A stretch of DNA of 64,000 bases from CAWIKY01 sp963836905. GTDB taxonomy: Bacteria; Pseudomonadota; Alphaproteobacteria; Caulobacterales; Hyphomonadaceae. This document shows positions 47,821 through 56,816 of this stretch, one piece after another (the stretch's first letter is position 1; each line of letters opens with the position of its first letter). Position numbers and translations under genes: made by a program. Location: NCBI GenBank assembly GCA_963836905.1, contig CAWIKY010000004.1, positions 1 to 64,000 of the forward strand. Direction: 5' to 3'. The notes beneath the pieces are model-generated. The model saw only the letters and a list, made by a program, of their open reading frames with translations, made no database searches and was not told the DNA's origin.

Positions 47821-48447
47821 ATGAAATCCGCTTCGCTTACCCTTTTTGCAACGCAGATATTTCGCGAGGCTCTGCTCGACCCGGAACGGGACGTCGCGCT
47901 GCTGGAGGATGCGCTTACAGCAGCCTGGGCCATGTCCGAAGACGATGATGCCGGAAACGACTGGTGCGCCGAAAATGGCTATCCGGGATATACCTCCTAT
48001 GCCTCGCCGGTGGACTTGCGCCGCGTGGCCCCGGCATTCGGGGATATCGCTGCGCGGCTGGATGCGGCAGCGGCGAAGCTGCCTGAAATGCTGTTCTGGG
48101 ACACGGGCAAATCGAAGCCGGTGCTGGACAGTTTCTGGGTGAACGTACTGGAGCCCGGTGGCACGCATTCAGGGCATATCCATCCTAATTGCGTGCTGTC
48201 GGGAACGCTGTGGCTTGCGCTGCCCGACGGCTCGGCTCCGATCCGCTTCGAGGACCCGCGTTTGCCGATGATGATGGCTGCGCCGCGCGTGAAGGCGGAT
48301 GCGCCGAACGAAGCGCGCCGGTTTGTCTCGATCACGCCACAGGCCGGCGAGGCGCTGTTCTGGGAGAGCTGGCTTCGTCACGAGGTGCCGCTGCATGGCG
48401 GTGAGGATGCGCGTATCAGCCTGAGCTTCAATTTCTCGCTGAGCTGA
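47821..48447 (+). CDS. 2-oxoglutarate/Fe(II) oxygenase-like protein (TIGR02466 family)
   Basis: A 208-residue double-stranded-beta-helix protein. The iron-site pattern is visible: GGTHSGHIHPNCVLSGTLWL near residue 112 (His pairs), a distal His in WLRHEVPLHGG near 183 and an Arg near the C-terminus (ARISLSFNF) for 2-oxoglutarate. This family is found in marine proteobacteria and phages; the substrate is unknown. Confidence 0.8.
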   Translation: MKSASLTLFATQIFREALLDPERDVALLEDALTAAWAMSEDDDAGNDWCAENGYPGYTSYASPVDLRRVAPAFGDIAARLDAAAAKLPEMLFWDTGKSKPVLDSFWVNVLEPGGTHSGHIHPNCVLSGTLWLALPDGSAPIRFEDPRLPMMMAAPRVKADAPNEARRFVSITPQAGEALFWESWLRHEVPLHGGEDARISLSFNFSLS

Positions 48448-48597
48448 CCAGGCTCCTTGCGGCAAGGTTCAGGTGCGCACCGAACACCAGTGTTTCGCGC
48501 TCTGTCTTGCGCGTAGGATTGTGTAGGCCATTGGTGGACACCTTCTTGCGGGGCGCGCAACATGCCGCCCAAACCCGTTCCCGGAAAGGCCCAACCC

Positions 48598-49488
48598 ATG
48601 AGTTCAGTCCAGCATCGCCCGCGCCGTTCTGCGCTTTACATGCCGGGGGCCAATGCCCGCGCGCTGGAGAAGGCAAAGACGATTTCCGCTGACTGTCTGA
48701 TTCTCGACCTTGAGGACGCTGTCGCACCTGATGCCAAGAGCGATGCCCGCACGGCTGTCTGCGAGGCGGTCTCTGCCGGTGGGTATGGCCCACGCGAAGT
48801 GGTGATCCGCATGAATGCGCTCGATACAGAATGGGGGGGCGAGGATCTGGCCGCTGCGGTCAAGGCCGGACCGGACACGATTTTGGCGCCGAAGGTCAAT
48901 CATGGCAGCGATATCGAGCGGCTCGACGAAGCCCTGACCGATGCCAGCGCCCCGAAGGAGCTCGGTCTCTGGGTGATGATCGAAACGCCGCTCGCCTTGC
49001 TGAACATTGCCGGGATTGCGGCGGCCGGCGCGCATACGCGCCTTTCGGGCTTTGTCATGGGAACGAACGATCTGGCAAAGGATATGCGGGCAAGCCCGGC
49101 GCTCGGACGGACGCTGGCCTTTGGAACGGCGTTCGGACTGACGCTGGCGGCGGCGCGCGCCTACGGCCTGATCGCGCTGGACGGCGTTTATAACGACATC
49201 AAGAACGAGGCCGGCTTTGCCGCTGAATGCCGCGAAGGGGCCGCGATGGGGTTTGACGGGAAGACGCTCATTCACCCCTCGCAGGTCGCGCCCTGCAACA
49301 CAGTCTTTGCGCCGTCGGAGGCCGCTGTTGCGCAGGCCCGTGACGTGATCGCGGCCTTTGCCCTGCCGGAAAATTCCGGCGCGGGCGTTATCAAGGTGAA
49401 CGGAAAAATGACCGAAATACTGCATCTGCAGGAGGCCGAAAGACTGGTCGCCATGGATGCGGCCATTACCCGAATGACGGGCGCGTGA
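48598..49488 (+). CDS. HpcH/HpaI aldolase/citrate-lyase-beta-like (CitE-type) enzyme
   Basis: A 296-residue TIM-barrel lyase, close to CitE and malyl-CoA/beta-methylmalyl-CoA lyase or thioesterase enzymes. Motifs are RSALYMPGANARALEKA near residue 10, CLILDLEDAVAPDAK near 32 (metal Asp/Glu), APKVNHGSDIERL near 96, WVMIETPLALLNI near 123 and GFDGKTLIHPSQVAPCN near 216. GGAAAGG lies before this ATG, chosen over an in-frame ATG 36 bp upstream. The ppk2 start overlaps its end (GTGA). Confidence 0.86.
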   Translation: MSSVQHRPRRSALYMPGANARALEKAKTISADCLILDLEDAVAPDAKSDARTAVCEAVSAGGYGPREVVIRMNALDTEWGGEDLAAAVKAGPDTILAPKVNHGSDIERLDEALTDASAPKELGLWVMIETPLALLNIAGIAAAGAHTRLSGFVMGTNDLAKDMRASPALGRTLAFGTAFGLTLAAARAYGLIALDGVYNDIKNEAGFAAECREGAAMGFDGKTLIHPSQVAPCNTVFAPSEAAVAQARDVIAAFALPENSGAGVIKVNGKMTEILHLQEAERLVAMDAAITRMTGA

Positions 49489-50315
49489 GCGCCCTGCCCG
49501 ACATCGCCGACATTCGGCAGGCCTGTCTGGTCACGCCGGGCGAAGCGGCCTCACTCGCAACCCGCCCTCACCGCGATACTGGGCTTTACAAGCATGGCAA
49601 GGATGCGGAAGCTTCAACAAACGAAGACGCCGAGGCGATTGTCGCACTGCAGGACAGGCTCTATGCGCACCGGTCGAATGCGGTCGTACTGGTTCTGCAA
49701 GGCATGGATACGTCAGGCAAGTCGAGCACGATACAGGCGGTGTTCGGAAAGACGGGGCCGCAGGGCGTGCTTGTGAAATCCTTCGGGGTTCCCACGCCCG
49801 AAGAGCGCGCGCATGATTTTCTCTGGCGTGTGCATAACGCCGTGCCGCCGGCAGGCTTCATCGGCGTTTTTGACAGGTCGCACTACGAGGATGTGCTGGT
49901 GGTGAAGGTCAAGGGTCTCGCGCCGCCGGACGTCGTCGAGGCGCGCTACGAGCAGATAAATGCCTTCGAGGCGCATCTTGCCGCCAACGGCGTGACGCTG
50001 GTCAAGTGCATGCTTCACATCTCGAAAGAGAGCCAGCGCGAGCAGTTGATGGAGCGGCTGGAATTGCCGCAAAAGCGCTGGAAGTTCAATCCGGCGGATC
50101 TGGATGACCGCGCCCTATGGAACGAGTATCAGACCGCCTATGAGACCGCGCTCACACGATGTTCGACCATCGCTGCGCCCTGGTATGTCGTGCCTGCCGA
50201 CAGCCGCAAGCGGCGCAAGGCAATTGTCGCCCGCCTTGTGCGCGGCGCGTTGGAGGATATTGCGCCCGACTGGCCCGACCCCGGCTACAGGCCGAAGGAT
50301 TTTACCATCGATTAG
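49485..50315 (+). CDS. ppk2: Polyphosphate kinase 2 family protein
   Basis: A 276-residue P-loop kinase that moves phosphate between polyphosphate and a nucleotide. Walker A is LQGMDTSGKSSTIQAVFG near residue 73, the PPK2 core is HDFLWRVHNAVPPAGFIGVF near 110 and Walker B FDRSHYEDVLVVKV near 130. The lid and C-terminal part (PQKRWKFNPADLDDR) fit one-domain PPK2. It starts at a GTG overlapping the lyase stop. Which nucleotide it prefers cannot be read off. Confidence 0.9.
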   Translation: MSALPDIADIRQACLVTPGEAASLATRPHRDTGLYKHGKDAEASTNEDAEAIVALQDRLYAHRSNAVVLVLQGMDTSGKSSTIQAVFGKTGPQGVLVKSFGVPTPEERAHDFLWRVHNAVPPAGFIGVFDRSHYEDVLVVKVKGLAPPDVVEARYEQINAFEAHLAANGVTLVKCMLHISKESQREQLMERLELPQKRWKFNPADLDDRALWNEYQTAYETALTRCSTIAAPWYVVPADSRKRRKAIVARLVRGALEDIAPDWPDPGYRPKDFTID

Positions 50316-50324
50316 CCGTAGGGC

Positions 50325-50353
50325 TTGACGAGACTTATCGATAAGCGATAAAT
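50325..50353 (+). promoter_or_regulatory. Promoter with embedded palindrome upstream of lipoprotein gene
   Basis: TTGACG at 50325-50330, a 17-base spacer and ATAAAT at 50348-50353 form a sigma-70-like promoter 33 bp before the lipoprotein ATG. The spacer holds the palindrome TTATCGATAA (50335-50344), where a repressor would block transcription. TTATCG also recurs just downstream. Confidence 0.5.
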
Positions 50354-50385
50354 ACATTATCGTTTTTCAATAAGGAACAGATCTG

Positions 50386-50754
50386 ATGAAACGCCTTCTA
50401 CTGACCGCCGCGCTTTTGTTTCCACTCGCCGCCGCAGGGTGCATCATTGTCGACGCCGACGATTCGAGCATGCGTTACTCGACAAGCGAAGGCACGTTGA
50501 TGCGGGTCTATTCGGCAGAAATTGGTGCTGACGAGATTTCCCTTCGGGTTCCATCAAACGGCTGTACGGAAAAATCCTTCTTCAATGCCGAGATCGAGGA
50601 AGACGATGAGGCCTATGAAGTCGGGTTCTTTCGCATCCGCGACGACTTCTGCAAGGCGCTGGTACCCGACGGCGTCATGCTCACCTGGTCGATGACAGAG
50701 CTTGGCCTGCCAGCCGGTGCTCGTGTCGAACTGGAAAATGCGGTCGGGCGCTAG
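50386..50754 (+). CDS. Small lipoprotein of unknown function
   Basis: A 122-residue lipoprotein: signal peptide KRLLLTAALLFPLAAAGCII with the lipobox Cys at residue 19. The mature part is acidic, with two further Cys (NGCTEKSFF and DFCKALVP) that may form a disulfide. No family recognised. It has its own promoter with an embedded palindrome and converges on the TauE gene. Confidence 0.7.
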   Translation: MKRLLLTAALLFPLAAAGCIIVDADDSSMRYSTSEGTLMRVYSAEIGADEISLRVPSNGCTEKSFFNAEIEEDDEAYEVGFFRIRDDFCKALVPDGVMLTWSMTELGLPAGARVELENAVGR

Positions 50755-50767
50755 CCCTCCGGCCGGA

Positions 50768-51517
50768 TCAGGTCAAGGCGCGCCAGAGGCCGTAGCCACT
50801 GGTGAGGGTGAGAATGATGCCGACGAGCAGAAGAAGCGGTTTGGCCGGTATGCGCTTGACAAGGATCGCGCCAAACGGAGCTGCCAGGAGACCGCCCGCC
50901 AGCAGCCCCAGTGTCGCCTGCGTCAGCACCTCAAGACCGATCGTGAAAAGGAATGTCACCGACACGGCGATCGTCAACACAAACTCTGCGCTGTTGACGG
51001 TTCCGATGGTCTTGCGGGGCGATGCGCCCTGGATGAGCAGGTTGGAGGTGACCACCGGTCCCCAGCCACCGCCGCCTGCCGCGTCAAGAAATCCACCGAT
51101 AAAGCCAAGCGGGGCCACGCGTTTGGGCTCCTTTATCTGCGGGGGCCAGAACCAGCCGCGATAGACAAGCACCAGGCCAATGATCAGCAGATAGGCCAGA
51201 ACAAACGGCTTTATCATTGCCGCGTCGAAGGCCGTCAGGACGTAGGCCCCAAGCACACCGCCAATCACGCCCGGAATGGCCAACCGGCGAAACAGCGTCC
51301 AGTCTATATTGCGGGCAATGATATGGCTGATACCGGACGCGCCCGTGGTAAAACACTCAACCGCATGTACCCCGGCAGACGCAACCGCGGGCGGAACCCC
51401 GAGACTGATGAGTATGGTTGTCGAGATGACGCCGAACGCCATACCGAGTGCGCCGTCGATGACCTGCGCGATGAAGCCGACAAGCACGAAGATCAGAAAG
51501 GTTTCAGGCAGATCCAT
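50768..51517 (-). CDS. TauE/SafE family transporter
   Basis: A 249-residue membrane protein with about eight hydrophobic segments in two halves, each opening with a conserved Gly/Asp-rich motif: GFIAQVIDGALGMAFGVIST near residue 14 and GFIGGFLDAAGGGGWGPVVT near 138. The family exports sulfite, sulfoacetate or other small organosulfur anions; the substrate here is not defined by neighbours. Confidence 0.9.
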   Translation of the reverse strand: MDLPETFLIFVLVGFIAQVIDGALGMAFGVISTTILISLGVPPAVASAGVHAVECFTTGASGISHIIARNIDWTLFRRLAIPGVIGGVLGAYVLTAFDAAMIKPFVLAYLLIIGLVLVYRGWFWPPQIKEPKRVAPLGFIGGFLDAAGGGGWGPVVTSNLLIQGASPRKTIGTVNSAEFVLTIAVSVTFLFTIGLEVLTQATLGLLAGGLLAAPFGAILVKRIPAKPLLLLVGIILTLTSGYGLWRALT

Positions 51518-51639
51518 GGAAGCGGTCGCGGCTCCGGCGAAAACACCAGATTACTGCCATGACCGGTTCGTCCGGTATACGGATTTCATAACGTGACAGG
51601 TGAGTCTGCCTGATAAGCCAGTCGCGCAAGCGCTAGCGG

Positions 51640-52695
51640 TTATTCTGCGGCGGCCATTTGTGGCTTTGCACGCTTGTCGAAACCCGACCAGACCCCGTCC
51701 TCGCCATGCCAGTCGCCCTGGGTCGCGCCCTTGGAATATTCGGTTGCGCGGGCTTCGAAGAAGTTGGCGTGCTCGACCCCGTTGAGGATTTCCGACAGCC
51801 ACGGGATCGGGTGCTCGGTAATCCCGTAGATCGGCTCCAGCTTGAGTTGTCCCAGACGCCAGTCCGCAATGTAGCGGATGTACGCCTTGATATCGTCCGG
51901 CACCATGCCTTCGACCTCACCGGCCTCAAAGGCCAGATCAATGAACTTGTCTTCCAGCGCGATGACCGTCTCGCAGCAGGCGCGGATCCGCTCGCCAAGT
52001 TCGGGCGTCATCACGCCGGTCTCGGCGCAGAAGGTGTGGAAAAGCTTGATCATGCCTTCGCAGTGGAGACTTTCGTCACGCACCGACCAGGAGACGATCT
52101 GCCCCATGCCCTTCATCTTGTTGAAGCGCGGGAAGTTCATCAGCATGGCGAAGCTGGCAAACAGTTGCAGCCCCTCGGTGAAGGCGCCGAACACCGCCAT
52201 CGAGACGGCAATATCCTCGTTGTTGTCTACGCCGAACTGGCCGAGGTAATCGTGCTTGGCCGACATTTCCTCGTATTCCATGAAAGCGGAAAACTCGGTG
52301 TCCGGCATGCCGATGGTTTCAAGCAGAAGCGCATAGGCAGCAATGTGGATCGTCTCCATGTTGGAGAAACTGGCCAGCATCATCGAGACCTCTGTCGGTT
52401 TGAACAGAGGCATGTAGTTTTCCATGTAGTTCGCGCCGACCTCGACATCGGACTGCGTGAAGAACCGGAAAATCTGTGTGAGGAGATTGCGTTCCTTGTC
52501 GGTCAGCTTGACCGCCCAATCCTTGCAGTCCTCGCCCAGTGGTACCTCTTCGGGCATCCAGTGGACCTGCTGCTGCTTTTTCCAGAACTCGTAAGCCCAT
52601 GGATAACGGAACGGTTTGTAAGCCTGGCTGGGGACGAGGAGGCCGGGGCGGTCATCGCCGATGTTCATCATTCCGTCTGCCATGTCGTGGTCCAT
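51640..52695 (-). CDS. nrdB: Ribonucleoside-diphosphate reductase small subunit
   Basis: Provides the tyrosyl radical to NrdA. About 351 residues. Iron ligands and radical site are visible: ENYMPLFKPTEVS near residue 87, METIHIAAYALL near 109 (Glu, His and the Tyr four residues after His), EYEEMSAKHDYLGQ near 133, and DESLHCEGMIKLF near 195. There is no ATP-cone at either end, and nrdA lacks one as well. Alternative start 52683. It is 12 kb from nrdA but shares an NrdR-like upstream box. Confidence 0.95.
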   Translation of the reverse strand: MDHDMADGMMNIGDDRPGLLVPSQAYKPFRYPWAYEFWKKQQQVHWMPEEVPLGEDCKDWAVKLTDKERNLLTQIFRFFTQSDVEVGANYMENYMPLFKPTEVSMMLASFSNMETIHIAAYALLLETIGMPDTEFSAFMEYEEMSAKHDYLGQFGVDNNEDIAVSMAVFGAFTEGLQLFASFAMLMNFPRFNKMKGMGQIVSWSVRDESLHCEGMIKLFHTFCAETGVMTPELGERIRACCETVIALEDKFIDLAFEAGEVEGMVPDDIKAYIRYIADWRLGQLKLEPIYGITEHPIPWLSEILNGVEHANFFEARATEYSKGATQGDWHGEDGVWSGFDKRAKPQMAAAE

Positions 52696-52723
52696 CCGTC
52701 CGTTTCGTGAGTCGCCCTGAGAT

Positions 52724-52739
52724 TTACCATATATAGTGT
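52724..52739. promoter_or_regulatory. NrdR-like box upstream of nrdB
   Basis: Read on the minus strand, ACACTATATATGGTAA matches the palindromic NrdR consensus at 13 of 16 positions, with the whole left half exact. It lies 29 bp upstream of the nrdB start, at promoter distance. Together with the nrdA box this indicates shared control of the two subunit genes. Confidence 0.65.
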
Positions 52740-52833
52740 CGGAAGCGTAAATGACGCGCAAGGGATAGGTTGTCGCGTGATGCTTGTTCTCCCCAGCCCG
52801 CGACGCTTTATGCACAACACATGCTGGCAGACG

Positions 52834-55490
52834 TCAGGCCTTCAAGGCCTCGCGTATCGCGTCGAGCGCTGCGTCGGCCTTGTCACCATCCGGGCCGCCG
52901 GCCTGCGCCATGTCTGGCCGAACCGCCGCCGCCCTTGCCGCCCAGTTCCGCGGCTGCGATGCGGACCAACTCAACGGCCGAGAACCGTGTCGTCAGATCG
53001 TCGGTGACGCCTATGGCAACGGCAGCCTTGTCGTCGTTTACGGCAATGAACGCAGCGACCCCGCTCTTCATCGACGCCTTGGCCTCGTCAACAAGCCCTC
53101 GCAAATCCTTTGCCGGGACACCTTGCGCCACCCTGCCAACGAAAGCAGTGCCGGAAATATCTTCTGGGCCGGTTGGAACGGCGTTTCCACCCCCGCCCAT
53201 GGCCGCCTGACGCCGGGCATCGGAAAGCTCGGACTCCAGCTTTTTGCGCTGGTCGATCAGCGCAGAAATCCGCTCTTCGAGTTGCGTCACAGGCGTTTTC
53301 AGAAGATCGGCAGCGGAACGTGCCCGCGCGGCTTCGGTTTTCAGATGCCGCAGGGCGGCCTCACCCGTGGTCGCTTCGATACGCCGGACGCCGGATGAGA
53401 CGCCGCCCTCCGAAAGCACGGTGAACAGTGCGATGTCACCGGTGCGCGCAACATGCGTTCCGCCGCAAAGCTCGACTGAATAGGGAGCCTGCGGATCGTC
53501 CAACGCATGCCCCATGGTGAGAACACGAACACGATCGCCGTATTTTTCACCGAACAGGGCCAACGCGCCAGCGGCAATCGCCTCATCGGGGGACATTTCC
53601 TCGATCCTGGCGGGCGCGTTCTGGCGGATGACCGTGTTGACCTGGGCCTCCACGGCGTCGAGTTCGTCGGCGGTCACCGGGCCGTTATGCGAGAAGTCGA
53701 AGCGCAACCGTTCAGCCTCGACCAGTGAGCCCTTCTGCGTGACGTGCGGCCCAAGAACATCGCGCAAAGCCGCGTGCAGGAGATGAGTAGCCGAGTGATT
53801 GGCGCGGATTGCATCGCGGCGGTGCGTGTCGATCTCCAGACTGGCAGCATCGCCGACACGGATTTCGCCCGAGATGACCTTCCCGATGTGAGCAAACAGA
53901 CCGCCGCCGCGCTTTTGCACGTCGGTAACGGAGAAGACCGCGCCATTGTCGAAGCTTATATTGCCATAGTCGCCCGCCTGACCGCCGGACTCGGCATAAA
54001 AGGGCGTCATGTCGAACACCAGTTCGCCGACTTCTCCGTCCTGCAGAACGTGTGACCGGCCCATCGGAACCGACGATCGCCACCAGCTCGCCAGTGCCTT
54101 TTTCGGCGTCATAGCCCGTGAACGTCGACCCGCCATGATCGCGCATCAGATCTTGCCAGACCTCAACGCCGGCCGTGTCGCCCGACCCCTGCCAGCTGGC
54201 ACGGGCCTTGGTCTTCTGGGCAGACATTTCGGTGTCGAACCCGGCGCGATCGACGCCGATGCCGCGGGTGCGCAGGACGTCTTCGGTCAGATCGAGCGGG
54301 AAACCATAAGTGTCGTACAGCTTGAAGGCCGTCGCACCCGGCAGACGAGCCCCTGCCGCAAGTGAGGCGCTTTCGTTTTCAAGCAAGGAAAGACCGCGCC
54401 CGAGCGTGCGCTGGAACCGGTCTTCTTCCTCGCGGAGTTGCGCCTCGATAACGGGCAGCGCGCGCTTCAGCTCGGGAAAGGCGCCGCCCATCTGGTCTAC
54501 CAGTGCCGGGGCGAGCCTGTACATCGACGCTTCGCGCGCGCCGAGAATATGGGCATGACGCATGCCGCGACGCATGATCCGGCGAAGCACATAGCCCCGC
54601 CCCTCATTGGAGGGCATGACGCCATCGGCCAGCAGAAATGCGGATGAGCGCAGATGGTCGGAAATGACCCGCAGGGAGCCGATGTTCTCGTCACTGCGCT
54701 TTTGCGCATAGACCGTCTCTTCGGCTGCGATCAGCGCCTGAAAGAGGTCAATGTCGTAATTGTTGTGAACACCCTGCAGAACAGCCGCGATGCGCTCCAG
54801 CCCCATGCCGGTGTCGATTGACGGCTTGGGAAGCAATTTGCGCGATCCGTCGGCCTGCTGATCGAACTGCATGAAGACGAGATTCCAGATCTCGATAAAG
54901 CGGTCGCCGTCCTCATCGGGGCTGCCGGGAGGCCCGCCCGGAATGTCGGGGCCGTGATCATAGAAGATTTCCGAGCAGGGACCGCACGGGCCGGTATCGC
55001 CCATGGACCAGAAATTATCCGACGTGGCGATGCGGATGATCCGGTCATCGGTGAAACCTGCAATTTTGCGCCAGAGCGCGGCCGCTTCCTCGTCTTCGGC
55101 ATAGACGGTGACGAGCAGCTTTTCCGGGGCGAGCCCGAATGTCTTCGTGACCATTGTCCAGGCATGTTCGATCGCTTCAGCCTTGAAATAGTCGCCGAAC
55201 GAGAAATTGCCGAGCATTTCGAAGAAGGTGTGGTGGCGGGCCGTATAACCGACATTGTCGAGATCATTGTGCTTGCCGCCCGCGCGGACACATTTCTGAG
55301 ATGTCGTGGCACGCGGCGCAAAAGCGGTTTCGGCACCGGTGAAGACATTCTTGAACGGAACCATACCCGCATTGACGAACAGGAGCGTCGGATCATCCTG
55401 CGGAACCAGCGGCGCAGACGGACGCACCGCGTGCCCGTGCTTCTCGAAGTAGCCGAGGAACTCGCGGCGGATATCGTTGACGGACGTCAT
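52834..55490 (-). CDS. alaS: Alanyl-tRNA synthetase (two frameshifts)
   Basis: Charges and proofreads tRNA-Ala. Corrected length about 884 residues. Class II motifs are near the start (RREFLGYFEKHGHAVRPSAP; LFVNAGMVPFKNVFTG; GKHNDLDNVGYTARHHTFFE), then the editing site HSATHLLHAALRDVLG and CGGTHVARTGDI, and a C-terminal oligomerisation domain. An extra base in the CCC run at 54060-54062 breaks the frame after VGSDG (should read RSHVLQDGEV). A second extra base near 52922 shifts the last 30 codons, whose true reading ends DAIREALKA at 52834. GGAGGG precedes the ATG at 55490. Confidence 0.95.
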
Positions 55491-55598
55491 GAAGCCCACC
55501 CTCCCTGAAACAAGCGGACGGACGCTGCGGCCCGGACGTCACCGCATATACGTGCCGACGGGCCGCGCGCCAAGCGCATGGCCCGTCGCAGGGCGGGT

Positions 55599-56693
55599 TT
55601 ATTCGTTGACGGCGACGTCGCCGCTGTCAGAATCGCCATCGGCGGCGTCAGGACCCACAAGCAGGGCTTCCTGCAGCAGGCCGGACTGACGACGGATCGC
55701 ATCCTCGATCTCGTTCATGATGGCGGGGTTTTCCTTCAGGAAGCGCTTGACGTTCTCGCGGCCCTGCCCGAGACGCTCGCCCTTGTAGGAGAACCATGAG
55801 CCGGACTTCTCGACCAGATCGGCCTTCACGCCCAGATCGACGATCTCGCCTGTCTTGGAAATACCCTCGCCATAGATGATGTCGAACTCGACCTGCCGGA
55901 ATGGCGGCGCGACCTTGTTCTTCACCACCTTTACCCGTGTCTGGTTGCCCACCACCTCGTCACGATCCTTGATCTGGCCGATGCGGCGGATGTCGAGACG
56001 GACGGAGGCATAGAATTTCAGCGCATTGCCGCCGGTCGTGGTTTCGGGGCTGCCGAACATCACGCCGATCTTCATCCTGATCTGGTTGATGAAGATGACC
56101 ATGGTATGGGATTTGGAGATCGAACCGGTCAGCTTGCGCAGTGCCTGGCTCATCAGACGGGCTTGCAGGCCCGGCAGGCTGTCGCCCATCTCGCCTTCAA
56201 GTTCGGCGCGCGGCGTCAGGGCAGCGACCGAGTCGATCACCAGAATGTCGACAGCAGCGGAGCGCACCAGTGTATCGGCGATTTCCAGCGCCTGCTCGCC
56301 TGTGTCCGGCTGCGAGACCAGAAGGTCGTCAAGATCAACGCCAAGCTTTGCAGCATATTGCGGATCCAGCGCGTGTTCGGCGTCGATGAAGGCACAGACG
56401 CCGCCGCTTTTCTGGGCTTCGGCGATGGCGTGCAGCGCAAGGGTCGTCTTGCCGGAACTTTCAGGCCCGTAGATCTCGATGATCCGGCCTTTGGGAAGTC
56501 CGCCAATACCAAGCGCAATGTCGAGACCGAGCGATCCGGTCGAAACCGCCTCGATATCCAGCTTGGTATTCTCGCCAAGGCGCATGACGGAGCCCTTGCC
56601 GAAATTGCGTTCGATCTGGCTGAGGGCCGTCTGCAGGGCTTTTTCTTTATCCATGGTCTTGTTGTCCACTACGCGAAGGGCCGGTTGTGCCAT
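55599..56693 (-). CDS. recA: Recombinase RecA
   Basis: Strand-exchange ATPase and SOS co-protease, 364 residues. Walker A GPESSGKTTLALHA lies near residue 76, followed by Walker B DILVIDSVAALTPRAELEGE near 149, DNA-binding loop 1 MSQALRKLTGS near 175, and loop 2 FINQIRMKIGVMFGSPETTT near 201. The C-terminus is acidic (DAADGDSDSGD), as usual. The ATG at 56693 is chosen over a longer in-frame start. An SOS-like box lies about 80 bp upstream. Confidence 0.97.
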   Translation of the reverse strand: MAQPALRVVDNKTMDKEKALQTALSQIERNFGKGSVMRLGENTKLDIEAVSTGSLGLDIALGIGGLPKGRIIEIYGPESSGKTTLALHAIAEAQKSGGVCAFIDAEHALDPQYAAKLGVDLDDLLVSQPDTGEQALEIADTLVRSAAVDILVIDSVAALTPRAELEGEMGDSLPGLQARLMSQALRKLTGSISKSHTMVIFINQIRMKIGVMFGSPETTTGGNALKFYASVRLDIRRIGQIKDRDEVVGNQTRVKVVKNKVAPPFRQVEFDIIYGEGISKTGEIVDLGVKADLVEKSGSWFSYKGERLGQGRENVKRFLKENPAIMNEIEDAIRRQSGLLQEALLVGPDAADGDSDSGDVAVNE

Positions 56694-56770
56694 GTCAGTT
56701 TCCCACTCTCTTGCCGGAAGCCGCGCTGCCACTCAAGCGGCAGGTGGTCTTCATTGTCAGGAAAGAGGAT

Positions 56771-56797
56771 GTACCACATTTGTTCCAGAAGAACAAA
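56771..56797 (-). promoter_or_regulatory. SOS/LexA-like box upstream of recA
   Basis: GTAC at 56771-56774 and GTTC at 56782-56785 are 7 bases apart, one mismatch from the alphaproteobacterial LexA box GTTC-N7-GTTC. Overlapping it, TTTGTTC (56779-56785) and GAACAAA (56791-56797) form a 7-bp inverted repeat with 5-base spacing. Either could bind LexA. The site lies just after the cckA stop, within the recA promoter region. Confidence 0.6.
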
Positions 56798-56816
56798 CGA
56801 AGAATATCAGTCCGTT

